Shown here: positions 1-6,270 of the stretch, in pieces
Position numbering within the stretch: the stretch's first letter is position 1
Layout of the letters: each line of letters opens with the position of its first letter
Assembly: GCA_045591565.1 (NCBI GenBank)
Contig: JAZNTB010000058.1
Coordinates: 1-16,748, forward strand
Length of the DNA: 16,748 nt
Origin: UBA1738 sp045591565
Lineage (GTDB): Bacteria > Bacillota > Clostridia > UBA1381
Reading direction: 5' to 3'
The notes under the pieces: model-generated
The model's database searches: none
The model's input: the letters and a program-made list of their open reading frames with translations, nothing else
What the model was told of the DNA's origin: nothing
Position numbers and translations under genes: made by a program

Positions 1-212
1 GGGGCTTTTATCAAAAGCTTTTTTATTATGCAGGAAATTGCCTTAGCAATGACGGAATAACAAAACTGCTACCATAATCCTACGCCCGCAGGCGGGGCTT
101 TTATCAAAAGCTTTTTTATTATGCAGGAAATTGCCTTAGCAATGACGGAATAACAAAACTGCTACCATAATCCTACGCCCGCAGGCGGGGCTTTTATCAA
201 AAGCTTTTTTAT
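1..212. repeat. 93-bp exact tandem repeat, 2.3 copies
   Basis: Positions 1-93 and 94-186 are identical, and 187-212 repeats the first 26 bases before the match ends. The third partial copy contains the TAA stop of the minus-strand acyl-CoA synthetase gene. Each unit holds three short inverted repeats: GCTTTT/AAAAGC followed by a T-run, ATTGC/GCAAT with a CTTA loop, and a GC-rich CCCGC/GCGGG element. No gene is seen in this stretch. More copies may lie to the left of the window. An assembly duplication cannot be excluded. Confidence 0.95.
177..210 (+). terminator. Probable intrinsic terminator carried by the repeat (plus strand)
   Basis: On the plus strand the GC-rich inverted repeat GCCCGC/GCGGGGC runs into TTTTAT. 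A second small hairpin, GCTTTT-ATC-AAAAGC, is followed by six T. The same arrangement occurs at 84-117. It would stop a plus-strand transcript coming from outside the window, converging on the acyl-CoA synthetase gene. It lacks a T-run in the minus direction, so it is a poorer terminator for that gene. Confidence 0.5.
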
Positions 213-1927
213 ATATTTGCAGACCTTTTAATCTTCTGTGTTGTTGTTTTAACGAATTCTTCTTTTCTGACAATAAATTTAGCCACCGCCTTATATTGCG
301 GAATTGTCTTGTTTATTGCCTTTATCTCATCTGCAATAAGATTATTTAGCGCTTCTTCTGTGTAATCCTCGCCCAGCCGCTGTTCAACCTCTGCAAAATC
401 AGGATAAACCTGTGCGGTTATTACCCGTTTCTCCTCATTTTCAGCTTCCGACTCATACACAAGACTTTCCAAGATATACGGTGAACGGCACAGATAGCTT
501 TCTATTTCTTCCGGGAATACATTCTTTCCGTTTGATGTAATTATTACATTCTTTCCCCTTCCGGTAAGGTAGATAAAGCCATCATCAATATATCCCATAT
601 CACCGGTATGTAGCCAGCCATCCCTTAAAACCTTATCAGTTTCCTCCTGATTTTTATAATACCCCACCATTACATTTTCGCCTTTTACCAGAATTTCGCC
701 TACTCCATCGGCATCTGGACTGTCAACCTTAACTAACATTTCAGGAATAGGAAGTCCCGCAGACTCGTTTCTGTGTCTGCAAACGCGGTTTGCCGCAATG
801 AGCGGTGAGCACTCAGTCATTCCGTAGCCTTGTATACTTGTTATTCCGAGGTCGGTAAAGAACTGAAGAATGTTTCCGTCAATATGCGCCGCCCCGACAA
901 GGAACATTTTCAGCTTTCCGCCGAACTGGTCGATTATTTCCCCAAACAACTTTCTTCTTATATCAATGCCCAGTTTCAAAAGAATTTTGGAAATTTTAAT
1001 TCCCATTTTAACAGTTTTTGTTTTTCCCTTTTTCTCAAGAGTTTTCAAAAGCATTCTGTGAATTGACTCAAGCACAAGCGGTACTGCGAAAAACATAGTA
1101 GGCTGACTTTCCTGCATATTCTTTACGATATACTTTAACCCCTGACAATATGCGATAGATGCGCCGGCATATATCTCACACAGAAAATCGCAGGTACATT
1201 CATATGTGTGATGCAGCGGAAGAAGCGAGAATACTCTGTCCTCCGGTCCGATTTTAAACACGGCACAGGTATTCATTATATTAGAGCAGATATTTCTGTG
1301 TGAAAGCATAACACCCTTTGCCACTCCCGTCGTTCCTGAAGTGAAAAGAATTATATTAACATCATCAGGCTCAACCTTGCTGTCTGCATAGGTTGTATCC
1401 CCTCCTGCAAGCAACTCTTTTCCCTTTGCCATAACTCCGGCAAGCGTCAGCATACCATCGCGTTCATCCATACAGATGCAGTTTTCATACTCTGCAAGCT
1501 CCGGCTTTACCCTGAGCATTTTTGATGAACAGATAACTGCCGAGCATTCAGCAAAATCAAGAAGATACTTCACCTCATCATAAGGGAGTTCTTTATCTAT
1601 CGGGACTACTGTTCCCACGCCCGTCACAACCGACATATAGGAAAGTGCCCACTCGTATCGATTTTCACCGATTACTGCGATTTTTTTATCCTTGAGCCCC
1701 ATACCTATAAGTCCGGTTGCAAGCGCATATACATCCTCACGAAACTTTGCATATGTAGTTTCCGCATACGGTGATTTCGCATCAGGCTTTTGCAAAAATG
1801 CAGTAAGACTTTCATGCTTTTTTGTGCTCTGTTCGAACATATCCTTTAATGTATTTATCTCATAAACTTCAAAGAGGGGTTCTTTTCCGTAAATTCCGTG
1901 GTTGACAATATTAAGCTCTTTTTTCAT
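209..1927 (-). CDS. Long-chain acyl-CoA synthetase (AMP-forming)
   Basis: This 572-residue protein is a complete AMP-forming ligase of the FadD15/COG1022 type. It should activate fatty acids to acyl-CoA through an acyl-adenylate at the membrane face. Visible adenylate-forming motifs are FTSGTTGVAKG (195-205), YGMTE (368-372), HTGD (440-443), GRGKN (456-460), and the C-terminal Lys in TTTQKIK (about K565). The start is ATG with GAGGTG about 9 nt upstream; this site overlaps the stop of the upstream trhA-like gene, with 6 nt between the genes, so the two are almost certainly co-transcribed. The stop lies within the partial third copy of the 93-bp repeat. Chain-length preference cannot be read from sequence. 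The family assignment is firm. Confidence 0.93.
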   Translation of the reverse strand: MKKELNIVNHGIYGKEPLFEVYEINTLKDMFEQSTKKHESLTAFLQKPDAKSPYAETTYAKFREDVYALATGLIGMGLKDKKIAVIGENRYEWALSYMSVVTGVGTVVPIDKELPYDEVKYLLDFAECSAVICSSKMLRVKPELAEYENCICMDERDGMLTLAGVMAKGKELLAGGDTTYADSKVEPDDVNIILFTSGTTGVAKGVMLSHRNICSNIMNTCAVFKIGPEDRVFSLLPLHHTYECTCDFLCEIYAGASIAYCQGLKYIVKNMQESQPTMFFAVPLVLESIHRMLLKTLEKKGKTKTVKMGIKISKILLKLGIDIRRKLFGEIIDQFGGKLKMFLVGAAHIDGNILQFFTDLGITSIQGYGMTECSPLIAANRVCRHRNESAGLPIPEMLVKVDSPDADGVGEILVKGENVMVGYYKNQEETDKVLRDGWLHTGDMGYIDDGFIYLTGRGKNVIITSNGKNVFPEEIESYLCRSPYILESLVYESEAENEEKRVITAQVYPDFAEVEQRLGEDYTEEALNNLIADEIKAINKTIPQYKAVAKFIVRKEEFVKTTTQKIKRSANI

Positions 1928-1933
1928 TTTGAA

Positions 1934-2590
1934 TCACCTCATATAAAAATGTAAAATAAAGAAGTACTGGAGTACGCTTCCTGCAAGCACGAAAATGTGC
2001 CATATAAAATGCATATATTTAAATCTGTGATTTGCATAAAAAACCAACCCGACCGTATATGCAAGACCGCCCAAAACCAGAAGTATTATTTCCGGAAGGA
2101 CCAGAACATCAAGCAACGGTTTAATAATCATAAGAGCGGACCAGCCTATCACCACATAAAGAACTTGCGAAAGTCTGTCCCAGCGTTCAAGATTTATAGA
2201 ATTTAAAACTATTCCAAGTACTGTGCAAAAGGTGTTAATTCCGAACATTGTCCAGCCAAGTGCTCCACCTACCATTACCAAAAGCACGGGAATGTACGAA
2301 CTTAATATCAGCAGAAATATAGAACAATGATCAAATATCCTGAATACCTTTTTCGCCTTTTTATTGGTAAGAGAATGATAAAGTGACGAATTTGTATAAA
2401 GCATTATAAGGCCAAAGCCGTAGAGTGCTGCGCTGACTATCGCCGTAGCGCCCATTCCGTTTTTTGCGGCTGTCACAATCAATACTACCATTCCGGCTAT
2501 TGAAAGCCCCGTTCCAAGGCCATGCGAAATTGCATTTGCTATCTCCTCGCCAAGTGTCTGTACTCTCTTTGCTGCCTTTTCTTTTCTCAT
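1934..2590 (-). CDS. trhA: TrhA / hemolysin III family (PAQR-like) membrane protein
   Basis: The 218-residue protein is almost entirely hydrophobic, with about seven predicted membrane helices, as usual for the hemolysin III/PAQR family. Family motifs are present in order: E..N..SHG near residues 15-24, SSLYHS (68-73), FDHCSIF (86-92) and HFIWHIF (194-200). The conserved His and Asp residues expected to hold a metal ion (H72, D87, H194, H198) are all there. Characterised relatives affect membrane energetics and lipid homeostasis; true haemolytic activity is doubtful. The start is ATG with AAAGGA about 12 nt upstream. A good promoter lies upstream at 2676-2704. It is the first gene of a pair with the acyl-CoA synthetase, which hints at a membrane-lipid context (inference). 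Confidence 0.9.
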   Translation of the reverse strand: MRKEKAAKRVQTLGEEIANAISHGLGTGLSIAGMVVLIVTAAKNGMGATAIVSAALYGFGLIMLYTNSSLYHSLTNKKAKKVFRIFDHCSIFLLILSSYIPVLLVMVGGALGWTMFGINTFCTVLGIVLNSINLERWDRLSQVLYVVIGWSALMIIKPLLDVLVLPEIILLVLGGLAYTVGLVFYANHRFKYMHFIWHIFVLAGSVLQYFFILHFYMR

Positions 2591-2675
2591 TGAAGTCTCT
2601 GTCCTTTCTATTGTTCTTTTTGCATATATTCACAAAACACGGCTTTTAAAACCAATACACATAGTAATTAATACT

Positions 2676-2704
2676 ATATTATCACATATTGAAATCCTTG
2701 TCAA
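2676..2704 (-). promoter_or_regulatory. Sigma-A promoter for trhA / acyl-CoA synthetase
   Basis: Read on the minus strand: TTGACA (2704-2699), a 17-nt spacer, then TAATAT (2681-2676). The -35 is perfect and the -10 has one mismatch. Transcription would start near 2669, leaving a leader of roughly 80 nt before the ATG at 2590. Confidence 0.75.
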
Positions 2705-2734
2705 TATTTTCTTTATAAAAAGCATAATTGTCTA

Positions 2735-2762
2735 TTGATTTTTTTTCCATATTTGTTATAAT
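2735..2762 (+). promoter_or_regulatory. Sigma-A promoter upstream of the remnant and DUF1836 gene
   Basis: Read on the plus strand: TTGATT (2735-2740), a 16-nt spacer, then a perfect TATAAT (2757-2762). It diverges from the trhA promoter about 30 bp away and would drive the damaged frame at 2778-3027 and then the DUF1836 gene. Confidence 0.6.
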
Positions 2763-2777
2763 TATGTTGTTAAATGA

Positions 2778-3027
2778 TACAACGGGTATTTGAGCTACAC
2801 CGAAATCAAAAATCCGCTTGCCGCAGCACACGATGCTTATGTTATCATAAGAATAGGTATGCTTTAGCGCTCTTAATTCTTTCTGCGACAGGCACCAACA
2901 GAAGAAAGAAAAAATATTCCAAAAACGGTGCCATGAGGCGGTTAAGTACGGCGACCTCTACAAGCAGCACGGGGATACCACTATGTTCACCGTAAACGAC
3001 AAAATCGCAGAAGCACTTCTAAAATAA
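2778..3027 (+). pseudogene. Broken or frameshifted short coding remnant upstream of DUF1836 gene
   Basis: No intact gene fits 2591-3044, but two protein-like stretches remain. In one frame (2778-2864) the reading includes NPLAAAHDAYVIIRIGML and stops at TAG 2865. Shifting +1 at that point, a second open stretch runs to TAA 3025-3027, with VKYGDLYKQHGDTTMFTVND (from 2941) and then KIAEALLK. Its only internal ATG is at 2983, and there is no start with a ribosome binding site for the whole. The DUF1836 gene follows after 17 nt, and a promoter lies upstream at 2735-2762, so this was probably the first gene of that unit. I do not recognise the family. The simplest reading is a decayed gene with one frameshift and a lost or poor start; a short gene using +1 frameshifting is the alternative. 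Confidence 0.5.
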
Positions 3028-3044
3028 AAGAGAGGATTTCGAAA

Positions 3045-3611
3045 ATGAACTATTCAAAAACCGATGCATTTCGCTGTTTTGATGAATGCAAAAAACTTTT
3101 GGAGGAATGTTCTCTTCCCCTTTGGGATGAAATTCCTGCCCTTGACCTTTATATGGATCAGGTAGTTGAGCTTGTGAATCGCTATCTTTCGAGCATACGC
3201 CTGTTTTCGAACGAAAACAGCGTTATAACAAGACAGATGATTAACAATTATGTAAAGCTTAAAATGATGCCGGCACCCGTAAAGAAAAAATATAGTCGTG
3301 CACATCTTGCATACATAATAGTAATCTGCACATTAAAGCAGAGTCTTAACATTTCAACCGTGCAGAAAATTCTGCCGACTGAAATCCCTGATGATGAGGT
3401 AAAGAGTATTTACAATTCCTTTGTCGCTAATCAAAAAAAAGCGTTCAAATATGTATCCGACCAGGCAGATAAAATCGCCAGTCCGATTTTAACAAAAGAG
3501 GACATCGCTCCTGAACGCATAAATGACTTAATTATACAAGTTGCTGCATCTGCCAATATCTTTAAGTGCTTAACTGAAAAGATTGTCGGATTTTGCGACG
3601 AAAACAATTAA
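3045..3611 (+). CDS. DUF1836 domain-containing protein
   Basis: This 188-residue soluble protein matches the Firmicutes DUF1836 family. Its hallmarks are the LPLWDEIPALDLYMDQV segment (24-40), the ITRQMINNYVKLKMMPAPVKKKYSRAH block (61-87) and a hydrophobic helix with the LKQ-LNIS pattern (97-104). The central block reads like a MerR-style helix-turn-helix, so DNA binding is possible, but no function is established as far as I know. The start is ATG with GAGAGGA about 8 nt upstream. It follows the damaged frame ending at 3027 and ends right at the bidirectional terminator at 3613-3638, so it is the last gene of its transcript. Confidence 0.85.
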   Translation: MNYSKTDAFRCFDECKKLLEECSLPLWDEIPALDLYMDQVVELVNRYLSSIRLFSNENSVITRQMINNYVKLKMMPAPVKKKYSRAHLAYIIVICTLKQSLNISTVQKILPTEIPDDEVKSIYNSFVANQKKAFKYVSDQADKIASPILTKEDIAPERINDLIIQVAASANIFKCLTEKIVGFCDENN

Positions 3612-3612
3612 A

Positions 3613-3638
3613 AAAAGCCCGGCTTCTGCCGGGCTTTT
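3613..3638. terminator. Bidirectional terminator between DUF1836 gene and fhs
   Basis: The 11-bp stem AAAAGCCCGGC / GCCGGGCTTTT has a TTCT loop. A-rich and T-rich flanks on both sides make it work for the plus-strand DUF1836 gene (stop 3611) and the minus-strand fhs (stop 3642). Confidence 0.93.
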
Positions 3639-3641
3639 CAA

Positions 3642-5309
3642 TTAGAATAATCCTGTAATTACGCCGTTTTCATCAACATCAATGCGCTCTGCTGCAGGTG
3701 CTTTCGGGAGTCCCGGCATAGTCATAATATCACCGGTTAATGCAACAACAAAGCCTGCTCCTGCTGAAATTTTAACATTTCGCACAGTTATTTCAAAGCC
3801 TTTTGGTGCACCCAGCTTTGTCATATCATCCGAGAAGCTGTACTGCGTCTTTGCCATACAAACAGGCAGATTTCCATAACCCAAATCTTCGAGCTTTTTA
3901 ATCTGTGTTTCGGCATTTTTTGTGAAGATTACGCCATCGCCACCATAAATCTTTTTAACAATTGAATCGATTTTATCCTTAATGCTGTCGTTTGAGTCAT
4001 AGCAGAATGTGAAGTCATTATCTTTTTCGCAAAGCTTTACAACCTCCTCTGCAAGCTCAACGCCGCCATCTCCGCCTTTTGCCCACACATCCGAAAGAAC
4101 CACATTCACTCCAAGCTCTCGGCACTTTTCAATGATAAGCTCAACTTCCTTATCGGTATCTGTAGGGAACTTGTTAACAGCAACCACGCAAGGCAACTTA
4201 TAAACATCTGTAATGTTTGAAAGGTGCTTTAAGAGGTTAGGCATTCCCTTTTCGAGTGCCTCAAGATTTTCTGTCGCAAGCTCTGTTTTTGGAACTCCGC
4301 CGTGCATTTTAAGCGCTCTTATAGTTGCTACCAGCACAACACATGCCGGCTTTAATCCCGCAAAGCGACACTTGATGTCAAGGAACTTCTCTGCTCCCAA
4401 ATCTGCACCGAAGCCTGCTTCAGTTATGGCATAATCACCAAGCTTTAAGGCTAAGCGTGTTGCAGTCACCGAGTTACAGCCGTGTGCAATATTAGCAAAC
4501 GGGCCACCATGAACAAGTGCAGGAGTTCCCTCCAAAGTCTGAACCAAGTTTGGCTTTATTGCATCCTTTAAGAGTGCTGTCATAGCACCTGCTGCATTTA
4601 GCTGACCTGCCGTTACAGGCTCATCAGCATAGGTATACCCTACAATTATTCTTGACAGGCGTTCCTTTAAGTCTGTTATTGAGCTTGCAAGACACAAAAC
4701 TGCCATTATTTCAGATGCAACTGTTATGTCATATCCATCCTCACGCGGAACACCATTGACCTTTCCGCCCAGACCATCCACAACAAAACGAAGCTGTCTG
4801 TCATTCATATCAACGCATCTTTTCCAAGTAATTCTTCTTGGGTCAATACCGAGTGCATTCCCCTGATGAATATGGTTATCGAGCATCGCAGCTAACAGAT
4901 TGTTTGCTGCGCCGATTGCGTGGAAGTCACCCGTGAAATGAAGATTTATGTCCTCCATAGGAACAACCTGTGCATAACCGCCGCCTGCAGCTCCGCCCTT
5001 AACACCGAATACCGGTCCCAACGACGGTTCACGCAGTGCCACCATGACATTCTTTCCGATTTTTTTCATACCATCGGCAAGACCAATAGTTGTTGTAGTT
5101 TTGCCTTCTCCGGCAGGCGTCGGCGTTATCGCTGTAACTAAAATAAGCTTTCCGTCCGCATTTGTGTTTTCCTTTAATATTGAAAGGTCAACCTTTGCCT
5201 TATAGTTTCCGTACTGTTCCAGATATTTTTCGTCAATTCCTGCAGTTTGTGCGATATCGCGTATATGCGACATTTTGACGCTTTGAGCAATTTCAATATC
5301 AGTTTTCAT
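3642..5309 (-). CDS. fhs: Formate-tetrahydrofolate ligase
   Basis: Fhs joins formate to tetrahydrofolate using ATP, giving 10-formyl-THF for purine and formyl-Met-tRNA synthesis and, in acetogens, the methyl branch of the Wood-Ljungdahl pathway. The protein has 555 residues, the normal family length. The ATP-binding loop TPTPAGEGKTTT is at about 62-73, the signature EPSLGPVFGVKGGAAGGG at 94-111, followed by DINLHFTGDFHAI and later HGCNSVTAT. The open frame extends 14 codons further to 5351, but that stretch contains the promoter -10 box, so the ATG at 5309 with GGAGGA 8 nt upstream is the real start. It is a single-gene transcript. No other Wood-Ljungdahl gene is in the window, so acetogenesis cannot be inferred from it. 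Confidence 0.97.
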   Translation of the reverse strand: MKTDIEIAQSVKMSHIRDIAQTAGIDEKYLEQYGNYKAKVDLSILKENTNADGKLILVTAITPTPAGEGKTTTTIGLADGMKKIGKNVMVALREPSLGPVFGVKGGAAGGGYAQVVPMEDINLHFTGDFHAIGAANNLLAAMLDNHIHQGNALGIDPRRITWKRCVDMNDRQLRFVVDGLGGKVNGVPREDGYDITVASEIMAVLCLASSITDLKERLSRIIVGYTYADEPVTAGQLNAAGAMTALLKDAIKPNLVQTLEGTPALVHGGPFANIAHGCNSVTATRLALKLGDYAITEAGFGADLGAEKFLDIKCRFAGLKPACVVLVATIRALKMHGGVPKTELATENLEALEKGMPNLLKHLSNITDVYKLPCVVAVNKFPTDTDKEVELIIEKCRELGVNVVLSDVWAKGGDGGVELAEEVVKLCEKDNDFTFCYDSNDSIKDKIDSIVKKIYGGDGVIFTKNAETQIKKLEDLGYGNLPVCMAKTQYSFSDDMTKLGAPKGFEITVRNVKISAGAGFVVALTGDIMTMPGLPKAPAAERIDVDENGVITGLF

Positions 5310-5339
5310 TAGCTTCTTCCTCCAGAATTCTTTTTTCAT

Positions 5340-5368
5340 ATTATACCACAATCGCCGTCTATAATCAA
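5340..5368 (-). promoter_or_regulatory. Promoter of fhs
   Basis: Read on the minus strand: TTGATT (5368-5363), a 17-nt spacer, TATAAT (5345-5340), preceded by TGG, which gives an extended -10. Transcription would start near 5333, about 24 nt before the ATG at 5309. This rules out the longer frame starting at 5351 and leaves no room for a leader riboswitch. Confidence 0.8.
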
Positions 5369-5386
5369 TAATTTTATGTTATTCTT

Positions 5387-5415
5387 TTAACAAAATTTTC
5401 AGGGTTACATATTAT
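5387..5415 (+). promoter_or_regulatory. Promoter of the small Cys-rich membrane protein gene
   Basis: Read on the plus strand: TTAACA (5387-5392), a 17-nt spacer, TATTAT (5410-5415). The expected start near 5422 leaves a leader of about 36 nt containing the strong ribosome binding site. It diverges from the fhs promoter. Confidence 0.6.
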
Positions 5416-5457
5416 GTTATTAGGAATGCTTTTACATACCGACAAGGAGGTGAATAT

Positions 5458-5718
5458 ATGTATTGTCCTGTTAACAGACCTGAAAGGAGCGGTCTTCGCT
5501 GCTTCACAAGATGCTGCCGTCTTTATGACCTGGCTCTGGTATTTTTAGCTGCCCTTATTCTGGCAGTAATCGGCCTTATCCTTGGCGCAAATTTTGCCTC
5601 AACACTTATAGAGGCGTTGCCTCTTTTGATAACAGCCGTCGTTATTCTGTTTGTAATTTTCTTAGTAACACTTTTAACAAGAGGTTGCTGTGATGACAGA
5701 GATTGTGATAACGATTAA
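5458..5718 (+). CDS. Small two-helix membrane protein with Cys-rich ends
   Basis: This 86-residue protein starts at ATG with a near-perfect AAGGAGGTG ribosome binding site 7 nt upstream and has its own promoter and terminator, so it is very probably real. Two hydrophobic helices (about 24-46 and 53-74) form a hairpin. The N-terminal segment carries Cys 3, 15, 19 and 20 among Arg residues; the C-terminal tail carries Cys 77, 78 and 83 among Asp residues. By the positive-inside rule the basic N-terminus favours the cytoplasm, so with two helices both ends would be cytoplasmic. The cysteines could bind metal or form disulfides, or the protein could belong to the spore envelope; none of this is shown by the sequence. 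I do not recognise the family. Confidence 0.8.
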   Translation: MYCPVNRPERSGLRCFTRCCRLYDLALVFLAALILAVIGLILGANFASTLIEALPLLITAVVILFVIFLVTLLTRGCCDDRDCDND

Positions 5719-5724
5719 ACGACA

Positions 5725-5755
5725 AAAACCGATTGGGAAAATCCCAATCGGTTTT
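5725..5755. terminator. Bidirectional terminator between the small membrane gene and rpiB
   Basis: The perfect 14-bp stem AAAACCGATTGGGA / TCCCAATCGGTTTT has an AAA loop. It ends the plus-strand transcript just after the stop at 5718. On the minus strand it ends the tsaE-tsaB-rpiB transcript, leaving about 80 nt after the rpiB stop at 5836 in which I see nothing further. Confidence 0.93.
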
Positions 5756-5835
5756 AATTTTTGTAAATATCAGAGCCTCAGAACTATAAGTAGTAGCTTT
5801 CTGCAACTCCATTTTTATTTACAATAGCTTTGTAT

Positions 5836-6270
5836 TCAGTTTTCAAGACCGTGTATTTTTGCAATTCTGTCTGCGTGTCTGCCACCAAGGAATTCTTCGC
5901 CCAGCCATGTATCAACAATCATAAACGCAAGCTCACGGCCTGTAACTCTGCCACCAAGGCATATAATATTTGCATTATTATGCTGTTTTGTCATCTTAGC
6001 AGAATATACATCACTGCAAAGCGCTGCACGGATGCCCTTTATTTTATTTGCCGCTATTGAAATACCTATGCCAGTTCCGCAAATCAAAATTCCTTTTTCA
6101 CATTCACCCGAGCTAACAGCCTCGCCCACTTTTTTTGCAATATCGGGATAGTCTACGCTATTTTCATCATATGTACCAAAATCGGTAACTTCTACCCCGT
6201 TTTCCTTCAAATGATTTATAATGTGGTTTTTGAGTTCAAATCCTCCGTGGTCAGAACCTATTGCTAACAT
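5836..6270 (-). CDS. rpiB: Ribose-5-phosphate isomerase B
   Basis: RpiB interconverts ribose-5-phosphate and ribulose-5-phosphate in the pentose phosphate pathway. The 144-residue protein has the full family pattern: the N-terminal GSDHGG (D7, H8), the ICGTGIG active-site loop with the catalytic Cys (C64) and Thr (T66), and KQHNNAN with the ring-opening His (H97). The start ATG overlaps the tsaB stop in a TAATG junction, with an AAAGGGG ribosome binding site inside the end of tsaB, so translation is likely coupled. It is the last gene of the tsaE-tsaB-rpiB unit and is followed by the terminator at 5725-5755. Allose-phosphate isomerase (AlsB) is a close relative, but with no sugar-transport genes nearby RpiB is the better name. 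Confidence 0.95.
   Translation of the reverse strand: MLAIGSDHGGFELKNHIINHLKENGVEVTDFGTYDENSVDYPDIAKKVGEAVSSGECEKGILICGTGIGISIAANKIKGIRAALCSDVYSAKMTKQHNNANIICLGGRVTGRELAFMIVDTWLGEEFLGGRHADRIAKIHGLEN

Noticed and set aside
1..212. CRISPR array
   Set aside because: The 93-bp units are repeated end to end with no variable spacers, so this is a tandem repeat.
2361..2633. 90-residue minus-strand open frame
   Set aside because: It overlaps the start of the trhA-like gene in another frame and has no membrane or domain features.
2774..2995. 73-residue plus-strand open frame as a gene
   Set aside because: It has no ribosome binding site and an Arg/Ser/Thr-rich low-quality composition, and it conflicts with the protein-like readings in the two other frames of the same stretch.
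5310..5460. Tetrahydrofolate riboswitch for fhs
   Set aside because: The promoter lies only about 24 nt before the start codon, which leaves no room for a structured leader.
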